64,000 bases of DNA from Zea mays (GCF_902167145.1 NC_050097.1:141695982-141759981), one strand, 5' to 3'; positions 10,421 through 22,789 are shown, numbered from the stretch's first letter. Program-made: numbers and translations. The notes: generated from the letters alone by a model not told the origin.

Positions 10421-11636
10421 CTACTCCTCGTGCTCCTCTCCTGCCGGACCAACATCCCATTCGACCGTCCAACCCGGTGGCAGGGTGGTAGGCCAAGTCA
10501 CACCATCAACCATTTCCTGAATGGTACCTGCAAAAATTGTGCCACAAGCAAGGCTGAGTATACTAATACTCAGCTAGACTTAACCGGTGTGAGGAGTCTA
10601 CTCCTCTACCTCTAGACTATGCAGCTGTTTGGCTGAGGGGTTTGGTTTGCCAAAGGCACTAGCTGTTTCTAAAAGCAAGTTTTAGCTTTTCAAATTATAT
10701 CATCATTAACTTAGCTAGATTTGTTCCTTCTAAGCATACATGGTAACAAGCATTTAGTTCAATCAACAAGTTATCTCATGTAACCTCATTTCACTTCTTA
10801 CTCGATGCAGTACAAGGGGTCAAGCAGTCTCATTAGCTGCGAGAAGCAGACGATTCGAATCGAGTTTTAACCTTGCAAAGGTAAACCTAAACACACGGCA
10901 TGTCAGGGTACTCCGACACCACACATGACAACCATCCCCATCGATTCCCCGTTCGCGTCCAGGCCTCACCGCCTTGGCATACAATGCTCCACTGACCCCG
11001 GCTGCCGCCGTGCAGTGACCGCACTTGTACCCACCATAGCTAGCATGGGAGACCCAGTCTCAGGTCACATGAGGGATAAAGTCCGCGCCCGGCTTCAATC
11101 AGGTACTAGGTTTACCGGTTACCATTTTTCTCGGCATGTGCTTAGTACGTTCAAAAGCTTGACTCAGGTATCCACACATTAATCCTTAATTCCTTTTTTC
11201 CCGTCTCATGGACAAGGCATCCTCCCTAGATCCAAGTCCATAGACTAACATATATCCTGTTATCAAGATGAATACAATCAATTCCTGACCTCGCGCGAGT
11301 GCTAGAAAAATCACTCGACTTCTACCGAGATCCTAATTAGCAAGCAGCTACTCGACCTAGCATACTAGTATTCATCTCAAAAAGGAATCCTAAGTTCATG
11401 CAACTAGAGGTTTCAAGCAACTCCTACACTTAAGTGCACATTACAATCCTACAAGCATTAAGTGTAGTAAAGTAGCATATAGTAATACGGTTATGCATAA
11501 AACCGGGGCTTGCCTTCAATTGCTGGGGCTGCGGGGAGATCCTCAATAGCAGCCTCGGAAGCCTGCTCCTGGTCCTCCTCTTGGACAGGTCCTTGCTTGG
11601 GGATGAGCACGTACTCTCCGTTGGCAAGATTACAAT
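10421..11636 (-). CDS. LTR-embedded spliced ORF, exons 2 and 3, E2 3' LTR copy
   Basis: Exon 2 is 11636-11514 (123 nt) and exon 3 is 10527-10421 (107 nt, ending TAG). The exon 2 donor is GAAG followed by GCAAGC, and the exon 3 acceptor is TTTTTGCAG. Both introns are phase 1, as in E1, and the reading frame continues across the junction. Shared residues with E1 are CNLAD and EYVL in exon 2, and GVTWP, LPPGWTVEWD and EEHEE in exon 3. Being in the 3' LTR, this copy is probably silent. Confidence 0.55.
10553..10574 (-). promoter_or_regulatory. Conserved stem-loop in LTR intron 2 (E2 3' LTR)
   Basis: Same perfect 9-bp stem and ACTA loop as in E1, about 25 nt upstream of the exon 3 acceptor. Confidence 0.6.
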
Positions 11637-13706
11637 CTAATGAATGCAATGCGTAAGATATATGCATGATATGATATGTGATTTTTAGAAATTACAACCT
11701 TTGACGGTGTATGATCTACTTGAGTTATACGAGGTTAACTTCACTTATGCAAGACCTTTAGGTGGTATACTTGGTAAATTGGGTCAAACTTTAGCTAAGG
11801 TAAGTGGGAGGTTTATTTTTGGGGTTCCACTGAATTCTTTCTAAGTCTTAGTGAGAGTTGATAAGTTCTCAAGTTAGACTTATTGGGGTGAGGTTTATTT
11901 CTTCTTTCCTTTTCTTTTATTCCCCTTAATGTTTTGGAGTGGGTCTGAACTACAAGTTGCTTTTATAAAATTCTAAAAATTCTGCAAAAATTACAGTGGC
12001 TTGGTGCTGGTGTATATTTCTCTGTCTCAAAATATGGGGATCAGAAAGTGAATAGTTTTCTATGGACAAAATTATTAAATTTTAGGGCAGAAGGGGTGCT
12101 TTGAACTACAACTATTATGTAACAGTGGTAATTCTCTAAAACTTATTTTTGCTGGCTTTTAGGTGTTACAACATGACTTGATACAAATTTCTAGTCATTA
12201 ATACCTTTTAATTATTGTTTTATGGTTTTCTCAAGTTTCTAGCCAAGTGGGTGCTTTCTACTACCACTATATTTGAAAAATATCAAACAACAGAGTTCTT
12301 ATTTTTCTTAGTTATTGTTTTGTGCAAGAGCAATCATTTTGAAGTTTGGAATCTTTTTGCTTAAGGGAAGGGGTGATGTGCATTATTTGAATTAAGTGGC
12401 CTTTCTCATAAATCCTTAGCTATAGGTATGAGTTTGCTTCTTTTTCATGGGTTTGCATTTTTCTCTGGTGGTTTATCTCATTATGGACTTAGTAAATTTT
12501 TGGTTGCCCATTATCACATTACTAGGGGTTGTTTATGATTTATTTGGAAAATACCTTATTATCACTTTATATTTATTTTCCCTACTTAAAATGTTGGGCT
12601 GAGGTGTTCTTTAATTTTGTAGTGGGGCTCTTGTGGTTGTAAGTCCACTGGATTTTTATTACTCATTTTGGTTATAGCTTTGTAACTCTAATAATTGATT
12701 TTCAGTCCAACTAAGGCTAAATAAAACATTTTAATTTAAAACTGGTCTGAACTAATAGTCTCTGTATTTTTCCTAGGTTCTCTGTTACTTAAGCAAACTA
12801 GGAAAAATAATTTTACTCACTGTTCATTAATTTCTAATGCCTTTCTGATTTTTCCTAAGTTTTGGGCAGAATAGTATTAAATGAATAACTACATCATAAT
12901 TTCTAATGCTGGGGTTCCTAATATTTTTAGACAGTGTCTAAATGAGGTTTGAATACCTACAAATTTTCTTAGGTTCAGCACAGAAGGAAAACTAATTTTC
13001 CTTAATTAAACTAGGTTTGGTAAGTTTTCGTTTTTAATTTTAAACTCTAAAATTTAGAACAGAAAGCATAGGGTTTATCATTTTTAAATGATAGTTCATA
13101 ATATTCAGGAGCTAGCAAAATTTGTTTGACAACTTTTTATGAAGAATTCATCAAGTTATGGGTTTTCTAAGTTCTATGGTCATTTTAAAAAGATTAACAG
13201 AATTGATTAAATGGAAAACCACTTTGCACTGGGGTCCCTGGCGGGTTTTTAAGTTTTCTTCACGGATCAATCCTTAGGCTACTATTCACATGAGTCACTG
13301 ACGTTACAGAAAACCCCTCGGGTTCTACAAATCCTAACCCGAGGTCCTTCTTCTAACTTAAACAGTAACCGCGGCGGAAGAAAGGGCGGAGGGGCTTACC
13401 GGAGGAATTGGACGGAGACTCACCGGTAAGCTCTGTCCACGCGCGGCGGCGAAAGACCGAAGTCCGGTGAGGTCGATCTCGGGCTTACGGTGAAGTCCGG
13501 CCTGGTCCGAGGGCTTGGAAAGCTTCACGGGCTACTGGCGGAGCTAGCCGAAGCACTGGCTCGACTTGGGGGTGGCTGGAGTGGGCTGGCCACGGTGGCC
13601 GAAGCTCTGGCGGCAGTGGCGGGCGGAATTGAGCTCGCCGGAGCTAAGGAGAGGTGGCTGGTCGGTGAAGGTGAGCGTGGGGTGAAGTGGGGCGCGCCCG
13701 GGGAGG

Positions 13707-13713
13707 CTTTATA
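13707..13713 (-). promoter_or_regulatory. TATA box in E2 3' LTR
   Basis: The minus strand reads GCCTATAAAGCC. The matching box in the 5' LTR is at 25093-25099. Confidence 0.65.
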
Positions 13714-14586
13714 GGCACGGCGCGGTGCACGGGCAGTCGTGGACCGGCGAGCGCGCGTGGGCGTGCACTGGGAGGCGCGGTGCGCGAACGGGCGTGAACC
13801 GGAGGTGTCAGCCACGGTCGAACACGTGTTCCCGTTGCCTCTGCCCATGTTCAAGCGCTGGTTGGATGCAAATCTTCGCGAATTTGGGCAAGATCGTTGT
13901 GAAGGATTTGTTCACCTGACCATGCTTAGACTTTTGTGTATGGACGTCGCGCGGTTTTATGCTAGGGACAGGGAGTTGTAGCGTCACCAAGGTGCTAGTG
14001 TCAGAATGTCTGGTCCCGAGGTCAAACTGCGACAAAACTGTGTCAAATGAATTTGGTTTGAGTTCAAACTTTTCCAGGACGTGTTCAAGGGAATTTGGCA
14101 CAACTTTGATATTTGGATCTTCTAGTTTCGAGTTTCGAAATACAGAGAACGCAGTTGATCTTTGGAAAGAGGTCTGAATTTCAGAAATTCAGAAATCTGA
14201 ATTTCTCCAAGGGTTCATGGTTCAAGGGCTGATTTAGGAATTTGTTTCAGTTATTTTGGCTAAGCTTTCTCAACCTTTCTTGTTGCTTATTAAATATACT
14301 TTAATTTTTATAATTGGCTCAAGTCATAATTTTAAATTTTTCATACCCTTTTCCTTATTTTCTTGAATTTTGCTCATGGGGCTTACTTAGGGTTTTTATT
14401 AGAGTTACACATTCTTACCTTTTGAAAGACTCAATTGTTTTGATCATGATACTTTTAAGTATATGCTTGGTGAATTCCTTCTTACTTAAGTTAATTTGAT
14501 GCTCATGCTTACTTTGGTTCACATAAAACAATGGTTCTTCGTTTGGCATTTGTAAGAGAAACCCTAGGTGACACTGGGGTGTCACA

Positions 14587-14602
14587 GCCTTTCCCCCTTA
14601 AA
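14587..14602 (-). promoter_or_regulatory. E2 polypurine tract
   Basis: The minus strand reads TTTAAGGGGGAAAGGC, directly next to the 3' LTR. Confidence 0.85.
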
Positions 14603-14838
14603 GGAATCTCGTCCCGAGATTCGGGCCAGAGTCCTTCCAGGGTGAAGCGAAGGGTCAGACTTAAAGGAATTGGGTGATTATTGTCATTTTTAGGGTAAAA
14701 CTGCTCTTCGAATGTCATTCTCTTTGCAACTTCAGAAGGAAGTCCTTATTAAGTTTTTCTTCATAGTTACTTCATTCTGAATTAAGATCATATTTTTGGA
14801 AATTAGATTCGAAGGGCAGGAGGAGGGGTTGGGTGTGA

Positions 14839-17296
14839 TTACGTACCAGCTTCCTTAGGTAGGCAATCGGGGAAGTTGGATCTCAGGAATTCCTCGGTTT
14901 CCCAAGTAGCTTCCTCCTCTGAGTGATTACTCCACTGGACCTTGTACATCTTGATCGATTTAGCCCGAGTTGATCTTTCTTTGCAATCCAGAATCTTGGA
15001 GGGGTACTCTTGGTACGATAGATCTGGTTCTATCTCCAATTCTGGCTCTGCTATGATCTCGGTCGGCAATCGAACACACTTCTTCAGCTGAGATACATGG
15101 AATACACTGTGAATAGCAGACATCTTTGAAGGTAACTTCAGCTTGTATGCCACAGGTCCACATGCTTCTATGATCTCATAAGGTCCAATGTAACGAGGGG
15201 CTAGCTTGCCTTTGATCCCAAACCTCTGCACTCCCTTGGTGGGTGATACCTTGAGGTATACAAAACTTCCCACCTCGAACTGGAGAGGTTTCCTTCTTCT
15301 ATCATGGTAGCTCTTCTGCCTGGCCTGAGCAGCTTCTAGAATCTTCCTGATTAGTTTGACCTTCCTTTCGGCTTCAGTCACTAAGTCAGGTCCAAAAACT
15401 TCTCTTTCTCCAGGTTGAGACCAATTGAGCGGTGTCCTGCACCTTCTTCCATAGAGAGCTTCAAAAGGTGCCATCTTTAGGCTGGATTGATAACTATTGT
15501 TATAAGCAAACTCTGCCAAGGAGATGTGCTTATCCCAGTTCTTGCCACAATCGATTGCACAAGCTCTCAGCATATCCTCCAGGATTTGGTTTACCCTTTC
15601 CGTCTGACCATCAGTCTGTGGGTGGTAAGCTGAACTCCTGATTAGCTTGGTTCCCAAAGACTCTTGCAATTGTTCCCAAAATCTGGCAACAAATTGGGCT
15701 CCTCGGTCAGAAACAATGGTCCGAGGTAATCCGTGCAAACACACGATTCGGTCAATATACAATTCTGCATACTTCTGAGTCTTATCAGTGGTGTGCACAG
15801 GAAGAAAATGTGCCACTTTCGTCAATTGGTCCACAATAACCCAAATCGAATCATGATGACGAGAGGTGTTGGGCAGACCCACAATGAAATCCATGCTGAT
15901 GTCATCCCACTTCCATGAAGGTATGGACAGGGGTTGCAAAGCTCCAGCTGACTTCAAGTGGCTTGCCTTTATCCTCTGACAGGTATCACATTCTGATACA
16001 TACTGGGCTATCTCCCTCTTCATTCTGGTCCACCAGTACAAAGGCTTCAGATCATGGTACATCTTGGTGCTTCCCAGATGCATAGAGAATTTGGAGAGAT
16101 GAGCCTCGTCCAAAATTTTCCTCTTGAGGTCCTGGTCTTTAGGAATCACCAATCTGCTTTTGAACCATAACACACCCTTTTCATCCTGGCGGAAACAATT
16201 ATACTTCTCAACCTTCTGATGGAGATTCTTCTTGATAATCTGCAGTCCCTTGTCACTGAGCTGGGCCATGATAATCTGGTCTTGCAAAGCTGGCTCAACC
16301 GAAATGTGAGACAAAGAACCAGAAGGAATCACTTCAATTTGCATCTTGCTCAACTCATCACACAAGGTGTTAATGCGAGAATCCATCAGAATACAATTGC
16401 ATTGCAACTTCTGACTCAAGGCATCTGCTACCACATTAGCTTTTCCTAGGTGATAATGTACCTCCAGGTCATAATCCTTGATCAGCTCTAGCCATCTTCT
16501 CTGCCTCATGTTGAGATCAGCTTGAGTAAAGATGTACTTAAGGCTCTTATGATCAGTGAAGATGTTGCAGTGGGTTCCCATTAGATAATGCCTCCACATC
16601 TTTAATGCATGAACCACTGCTGCTAACTCGAGGTCATGAGTGGGATAGCTTTGCTCATGAGGCCTGAGTGCTCTTGAGGCATAAGCAATGACTCGGTTGT
16701 CTTGCATCAAGACACAACCTAGCCCGGTGCCAGAGGCATCGCAATACACATCAAAAGGCTTGATGTTGTCAGGTTGCGCCAATACTGGTGTTGTGGTCAG
16801 ATGCTGCCTTAATGCATGGAAGGCATCTTCGCACTTCTGACTCCAAACAAATTTGACTTCTTTCTTCAGCAACTCAGTTATAGGCTTCGCAATTCGAGAG
16901 AAGTCCAGAATAAATCTTCGGTAATAACCAGCTAATCCCAAAAAACTTCGAATCTGACGGACAGTTGTGGGTGGCTTCCAGTTCATCACCTCTTGCACTT
17001 TATCAGGATCAATAGCTATTCCAGCCTGAGAGATAGTGTGACCCAAGAATTTGATTTCCTTTAGCCAAAAATCACACTTGGATAACTTGGCATAAAGGTG
17101 GTGCTCTCGCAGACGTTGAAGCACTACATGCAAATGCCCGGCATGTTCTTCTTCGTTCTTTGAGTACACCAAAATGTCATCGATGAAAACCACTACGAAC
17201 TTGTCCAATTCCGGCATGAAAATAGAATTCATCAGATACATGAAATATGCTGGTGCATTTGTCAGCCCGAATGACATCACCAAGAATTCTGTGAAG
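14839..17296 (-). CDS. E2 pol, C-terminal part: RT (part), RNase H, integrase, chromodomain
   Basis: About 818 open codons from the middle of reverse transcriptase to the end of pol. RT motifs include MSFGLTNAP and the catalytic [10 protein letters not shown]. RNase H has [11 protein letters not shown]. Integrase has the zinc finger CDTCQRIK, the core aspartates ([16 protein letters not shown]) and [13 protein letters not shown]. The end carries [11 protein letters not shown] and a chromodomain ([16 protein letters not shown]). No stop interrupts it. Its N-terminal half is separated by foreign DNA at 17297-17787. The frame here differs from that of the upstream half. Confidence 0.93.
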
Positions 17297-17787
17297 ACTT
17301 GTTCGGTCCCCGGAATCACTTATCCGAACGCGAGTTACTTATCGCAGAAGGTGATGAGTGAGGTATCGGTATCCCGGAGGCGTAGGAGTCCCTCGGCTCG
17401 GTCAGCCTTGGCTGCTTACGTGTACTCCGTCGTTCTCAGTCTCCAGCAACCTTTCCAGCCCGGGACGGTACTCTGTTTCGGGAGTCTTGAGTTCATGTCC
17501 CTCGACGGCAGCTACGACATGATACTCCTTCCCCCACCGTGCGACAGCGACAATGGCGACCGACAGCCCGCCCGCCGGCGGCGGAATCGACGACGTCTTC
17601 CCCGCGTGGTGGAAGAACAACATTCGAGCTCACCCCGTCCTCTCCCCCGCCGACGGAGGAGGAGGCGGGGCAACCAAGGCCAAGCAGGAGGCAGCGCCTC
17701 GTCGGCTGTCGAGCGAGTCGACGGCGCCGGCGCCCCAACGGGGGGCACGTCGGGCCTCGACCTCACGTCTGTGACGAAGACGAGCGC
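17297..17787. other. Foreign GC-rich insert in E2 reverse transcriptase, possible captured host gene piece
   Basis: Alignment with E1 shows that homology stops near 17297 and resumes near 17787, leaving about 490 bp with no counterpart. Two readings look gene-like. On the plus strand an ATG at 17553 opens 73 codons with [13 protein letters not shown]. On the minus strand (about 17410-17560) a frame holds RWGKEYHVVAAVEGHEL and ends at a donor-like GTACACgtaagc. The sequence gaagac occurs at both edges (about 17295 and 17775), but no terminal repeats of a known transposon are visible. I do not recognise the source gene. It could be DNA-repair filler or a small element. Confidence 0.6.
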
Positions 17788-18844
17788 TGGTTGAGAATGT
17801 CGTCTTCGGAATGTCACTTGCTCGTATCTTGATCTGATGGTAGCCAGAGCGAAGGTCTATCTTGGAAAACACCTTGGCCCCGACCAACTGGTCAAAAAGA
17901 ACATCAATACGAGACAAAGGATACTTGTTCTTGATAGTTACCGCATTAAGAGGGCGGTAATCTATACACAGCCTCAAGCTTTCATCCTTCTTCTTCACAA
18001 ACAGTGCTGGACATCCCCAAGGCGAAGTGCTTGGGCGAATAAATCCCTTATCCAGCAACTCTTGCAATTGCTTCTTCAATTCTGCCAACTCAGCGGGTGG
18101 CATTCGGTAGGGCCTCTTGGAAATTGGGGTCGTTCCCGGTTGCAACTCGATGGCGAATTCAATATCCCGGTTTGGTGGCATTCCTGGAAATTCATCAGGG
18201 AAGACATCTGCATACTCACAGACCACTGGGATTTTCTTCAGAGGTAACTCCGTCATAGAGAAAGCACATGACTGAGTAGAACCTTGACTGGGCAGAATTA
18301 AAGTGAAATTCCCGCAGAACGGAGAATTAACTTCCACGGTACGGCTGGCTACATCAAGCACAACTTGGTGCAAGGTCATCCAATTAGCTCCTAGAATAAT
18401 GTCCACATTTTCCAATCCCAACACAAGAAGAGTGGTTTTGACAATGTGGCTTCCCAGTTGAATAGGCACACTTTGGTTTAATTGATTAGTTGCAATTTTA
18501 CCCCCAGGTGTGACTATCATGAATGACCCTTTTGAGTGAGAGAACGGCAGTTTATATTTAGCACTGAACTTTTGGCTAATAAAACTATGGGATGCACCAG
18601 AATCAAACAGAATTAAAGCAGGTTGATTATAAACTGAAAAGATACCGGTCATGATAGGAGCTCCTTCAGGTACTTCCTCCAGAGTAGTGAAGTTGAGCTT
18701 CCCTTGCCTGACTTGCACCTTCTGCTTTCTTCCCTTGTCTTGATTTGGGGCTGGCATCTGCCTCTGCTGGTTCCTGGGACAATTCTTGGCATAGTGTCCC
18801 ACATTGCCACAAGTGAAACACTTGTTCCCATTGCCCTAGAGGAA
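17788..18844 (-). pseudogene. E2 gag zinc knuckle, protease and first half of reverse transcriptase
   Basis: This continues the frame of E2 gag after two stops (18845-18847 and 18836-18838, both TAG). It has the end of a CCHC zinc knuckle (GHYAKNCP), the aspartic protease motif [14 protein letters not shown], a linker, and reverse transcriptase motifs [20 protein letters not shown] and [13 protein letters not shown]. Homology to E1 ends at about 17788, where the foreign insert begins. It is not translatable as a full protein. Confidence 0.9.
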
Positions 18845-19753
18845 CTACTGCTGCTGCGGAGGCTGATTGTTCCTTGGGGCAGGAGCTGGAAAGCGGTTGG
18901 GTGTCGGCTGCTGCTGCTGCTGAGGTGGCCTGATCACCCATCTGCCTGCCTGCTGCTGAAAACCCCTTCTCTGATTGTGAGAAACAATCCGGAACCTCTG
19001 AGCCTGAGCGGATGGTGCTACCATTGGTGCCTTTCTCTTCTTCTCTGCCCGATGAGCAACAATGCAATCCTCCTGGGAGATGGCCATGTTGACCAACTCA
19101 TTGAAGCTATCAGCCCGGACAGTGTTGAGTCGTTCCCGCAGCTTGGTGTTGAGACCCCTGCAGAAGCGATCTCTCTTCTTTTCATCAGAATCAGCATGAT
19201 ACCCTGCATACTGGCATAAGTCGTTGAAGGCTTGCGCATACTGCAGTACCGTGCGGGTTCCTTGATTAAGGGCCAGGAATTCATTCAACTTCCGATCAAG
19301 AATGCCAGCTGGGATGTGGTGTCCTCTGAAGGCAGTCTTGAATTCCTCCCAAGATACTTCACCATCAGCGGGGAGCATAGCACGGAAGTGGTCCCACCAT
19401 GTCCGAGCAGGGCCGCGAAGCTGCTGTGAGGCGAAGCGAGCCTTGGCCTCATCAGGGCAGTCTCCCGTGAGGAGGGGAAACTTGGACTCGACGACGCGAA
19501 GCCATACGTCGGCGTCCAACGGATCCTCTGCCTTGGTGAACAAGGGTGGCTGCGTGCTCAGAAACTCCTGGTAAGTTGCCATAGCCGGAGGTCGCTGATG
19601 CTGGCCTCCACCATGCTGCTGAGGGTGGGGCTGGCGCTGCAAGAGCTGTCGCAGAATCTCATTATGCTGGGCCATCAGCTCCTGCACTGTGGGAGCTGGA
19701 GGAGGTGGCGGGGGAACCTGCTCGTTATGCCCGCGACGCTGCCTAGCTGCCAT
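18845..19753 (-). CDS. E2 gag (capsid region)
   Basis: 302 codons start at ATG 19753 with a proline run (VPPPPPPAP). The retrotransposon gag core contains [20 protein letters not shown] and [13 protein letters not shown]. It forms the virus-like particle shell. The Q-rich end runs to a TAG at 18845, where a Q codon is expected before the zinc knuckle, so the capsid is separated from the nucleocapsid knuckle. E1 has no stop at this place. Confidence 0.9.
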   Translation of the reverse strand: MAARQRRGHNEQVPPPPPPAPTVQELMAQHNEILRQLLQRQPHPQQHGGGQHQRPPAMATYQEFLSTQPPLFTKAEDPLDADVWLRVVESKFPLLTGDCPDEAKARFASQQLRGPARTWWDHFRAMLPADGEVSWEEFKTAFRGHHIPAGILDRKLNEFLALNQGTRTVLQYAQAFNDLCQYAGYHADSDEKKRDRFCRGLNTKLRERLNTVRADSFNELVNMAISQEDCIVAHRAEKKRKAPMVAPSAQAQRFRIVSHNQRRGFQQQAGRWVIRPPQQQQQPTPNRFPAPAPRNNQPPQQQ

Positions 19754-20011
19754 GTGAAAACAGAGATTGTCGCCATTGTTATCCTAACTCACAGTTCGAA
19801 CGACAAGATATCATCTCATATGGAAGGAAAAATGCCATAATCATAATATTAGGTTCGAAATGAAGATAACATGGTGACAAATATCCCACAGATTTCAAAA
19901 GTTCACAGGGTTACATCAATCAGGGGAAAGTACCCATAAGCCTAGTCCAAAATCTGGTATTAACTAAGCTCGCATAGGTTTCTATCCGCCTAAAAGTGTC
20001 GAAGTGACTGC

Positions 20012-20887
20012 TTAACCCTGAGCGGTGGAAGCGACACTGGATACGGGTGAAGGGGGCATCGCGGAGGTAGTCCCATTGGCACCAGGGGTTGGTCCTAGCT
20101 CCTCGGGAGCCTCTTCTCCCTCGCTTCCTGCTTCATTGGCCTCCATCTCCAGGTGGTGCATGTCCAAGTGGTCGTTTGCTTCTTTGAGTTCCCTCTGCAC
20201 ATCGTGAAGCTGGTTCTCCAAGACATCAATAGTGTTGTTTTGAATCTCCACCTACTGCTCCAGGGTGGTGATGCGCTGGCTCAGCCTCTACACCTACAGA
20301 TCCTTCTCTACCAACTCGGTGGATAGATCGACCACAAAATCTTCTCGACTGTCGAGAGTGAGCTTGGCAGTTTGAGCGGTGTTAGCAAGGAGTGCCATAG
20401 CATCGCTCTGAAGGGCCTGAAGGCGGTATAGAGCACTCATGCACTGAACAGTGACCCTCCCAACCAAGTCAGGATACATCGCCCACACATCCTTCACATG
20501 GCTCACACGGTTACACCACATGGGATCATCCTTCTTCTCAGCAGGGAAGAGTCCCAAGGGGTGCATCACCATCTCCAGGGGATGGTAGCCACAGAAAGTC
20601 GTCAGAGTCTTCATGGCTGCTGCCTCAACGGTGTCATCCGTCCTGAGTCCAATCGTCTCAGAATCAAGAGAACGCCAACCCGGCTAAAGGGGATGAGCCT
20701 CCAAAGTCAGCCAGACCCGACAACGAGGTACCCGATGCTCCTCATACAACTGCACCGTGTACAAAGGGGGCGTAGGGTAACCGGCGGAGTTAAGCACTTC
20801 CCACAAGATGGAAGGAAAACCATCGCGAGAAAGGAAGTCAGAACTGAAACGAGAGTCTCCTCCACTAGCGGGGGTGGGTGAATTCAT
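20012..20887 (-). pseudogene. E2 extra ORF between primer site and gag (ORFX)
   Basis: The frame is 292 codons long, colinear with the 290-codon ORF of E1 (29009-29878), and has no frameshift. It is broken only by nonsense codons: 20684-20686, 20294-20296, one about 6 nt further on, and 20252-20254. Conserved motifs are GFP.ILWEVL, HRVPRCRV, PGWRSLDSE, TFCG.HPLE, GLFPAE..DDPMW and ALYRLQ. A coiled-coil region rich in heptads and an acidic S/P-rich tail follow. The function is unknown. I recall loosely similar coiled-coil proteins being widely annotated in grass repeats, but cannot name a family. Confidence 0.7.
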
Positions 20888-21249
20888 CTGCGGAAGGGAA
20901 TCAAAGGTAAAGATTATGGTGGAAGGAAAAAAGAAAAAGAGAGCCCGGATGGTTTAAAAGAAAGTGGGTTAGCTCAAATTTTAATTCCTCTTTGTGTTTT
21001 ATAATGCATGCATGCTGGAAGACACGTTGCCTCTCAAAAGAAAATAGGGTGCTTTTTAGGGCATCCTTAGAAATATAAGTACTGGCCCACGGGGCCTAAT
21101 TAATTAGCCACCTATTTCTCCCTCTATGCCTAAGGTCTTTCGTCCTAGGTCTAGCGATCTAGTCCTGACGATCCGGAGCAGTTCTAGGCAAGTTTTAGAT
21201 TTCGAAAATTGGTATTCATGGTTTATTGTCCTTCTCTGTGGTGGAATTT

Positions 21250-21261
21250 GCTCCGATACCA
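21250..21261 (-). promoter_or_regulatory. E2 primer binding site (initiator Met tRNA)
   Basis: The minus strand reads TGGTATCGGAGC, two bases inside the 5' LTR end. It has one mismatch to the usual TGGTATCAGAGC. Confidence 0.9.
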
Positions 21262-21574
21262 GCTGTGGCGGAACCACCCGAATTATTCCAGCTTAAGTGC
21301 CTAAGTCACGCCTCAGGGGCCGTAACACACTTAAATCGGAATAACCCGTCAGTCCCTCAGATCTAGTCTGATAGAGCCACTTAACCAGGATCAAATTCCA
21401 CAATCTCACTCGAAGGTGAGTCACAGAAGAAATACAATAAAACAGGAAACCTCAAATTAAGTGCTGAGTTATTACATAAATCGGAGTTTTTGAGTAGCAA
21501 ATAGTGTTCATAAAATAAAGTGCAGCGGATAATCGATGTCGTCGGTATCGAGGAATTGGGCAAGGCCTAGCCCA

Positions 21575-22789
21575 CTACTCCTCGTGCTCCTCTCCTGCCA
21601 GAGCAACATCCCACTCGACCGTCCAACCCGGTGGCAGGGCGGTAGGCCAAGTCACACCATCAACCATTTCCTGAATGGTACCTGCAAAAATTGTGCCACA
21701 AGCAAGGCTGAGTATACTAATACTCAGCTAGACTTAACCGGTGTGAGGAGTCTACTCCTCTACCTCTAGACTATGCAGCTGTTTGGCTGAGGGGTTTGGT
21801 TTGCCAAAAGCACTAGCTGTTTCTAAAAGCAAGTTTTAGCTTTTCAAATTCTATCATCATTAACTTAGCTAGATTTGTTCCTTCTAAGCATACATGGTAA
21901 CAAGCATTTAGTTCAATCAACAAGTTATCTCATGTAACCTCATTTCACTTCTTACTCGATGCAGTACAAGGGGTCAAGCAGTCTCATTAGCTGCGAGAAC
22001 TAGACGATTCGAATCGAGTTTTAACCTTGCAAGGAAAACCTAAACACACGGCATGTCAGGGTACTCCGACCCCACACATGACAACCGTCCCCATCGATTC
22101 CCCGTTCGCGTCCAGGCCTCACCGCCTTGGCATACAATGCTCCACTGACCCCGGCTGCCGCCGTGCAGTGACCGCACTTGTACCCACCATAGCTAGCATG
22201 GGAGACCCAGTCTCAGGTCGCATGAGGGATAAAGTCCGCGCCCGGCTTCAATTAGGTACTAGGTTTACCGGTTACCATTTTTCCCTGCATGTGCTTAGTA
22301 CGTTCAAAAGCTTGACTCAGGTATCCACACATTAATCCTTAATTCCTTTTTTCCCGTCTCATGGACAAGGCATCCTCCCTAGATCCAAGTCCATAGACTA
22401 ACATATATCCCGTTATCAAGATGAATACAATCAATTCCTGACCTCGCGCGAGTGCTAGAAAAATCATTCGACTTCTACCGAGATCCTAATTAGCAAGCAG
22501 CTACTCGACCTAGCATACTAGTATTCATCTCAAAAAGGAATCCTAAGTTCATGCAACTAGAGGTTTCAAGCAACTCCTACACTTAAGTGCACATTACAAT
22601 CCTACAAGCATTAAGTGTAGTAAAGTAGCATATAGTAATACGGTTACGCATAAAACCGAGGCTTGCCTTCAATTGCTGGGGCTGCGGGGAGATGCTCAAT
22701 AGCAGCCTCGGAAGCCTGCTCCTGGTCCTCCTCTTGGACAGGTCCTTGCTTGGGGATGAGCACGTACTCTCCGTCGGCAAGATTACAAT
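21575..22789 (-). CDS. LTR-embedded spliced ORF, exons 2 and 3, E2 5' LTR copy
   Basis: Exon 2 is 22789-22667 (123 nt) and exon 3 is 21681-21575 (107 nt, ending TAG); the intron between them is 985 nt. The acceptor before exon 2 is CATTCATTAG. The donor is GC (GAAG then GCAAGC), and the last acceptor is TTTTTGCAG. The frame and phase match E1 and E4. In the CNLAD block the E1/E2 differences are third-position and synonymous. An upstream donor in matching phase exists at 24810 (CTCACCG then GTGAGT) after an open frame of about 65 codons, but that frame has no ATG. Exon 1 is therefore unresolved. The function is unknown. Confidence 0.6.
21707..21728 (-). promoter_or_regulatory. Conserved stem-loop in LTR intron 2 (E2 5' LTR)
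   Basis: A perfect 9-bp stem with a 4-base loop, 25 nt upstream of the exon 3 acceptor; identical in all four E1/E2 LTRs. Confidence 0.6.

Larger units (their letters stand above)
10110..14586 (-). repeat. E2 3' LTR (4477 bp)
   Basis: Minus-strand ends are TGTGACACC and GCCACA. It lacks 217 bp present in the 5' LTR (equivalent to 24572-24788), with the junction at 'taccgg/aggaattgg', and lacks a 17-bp duplication found near 23985-24010 in the other copy. Confidence 0.95.
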
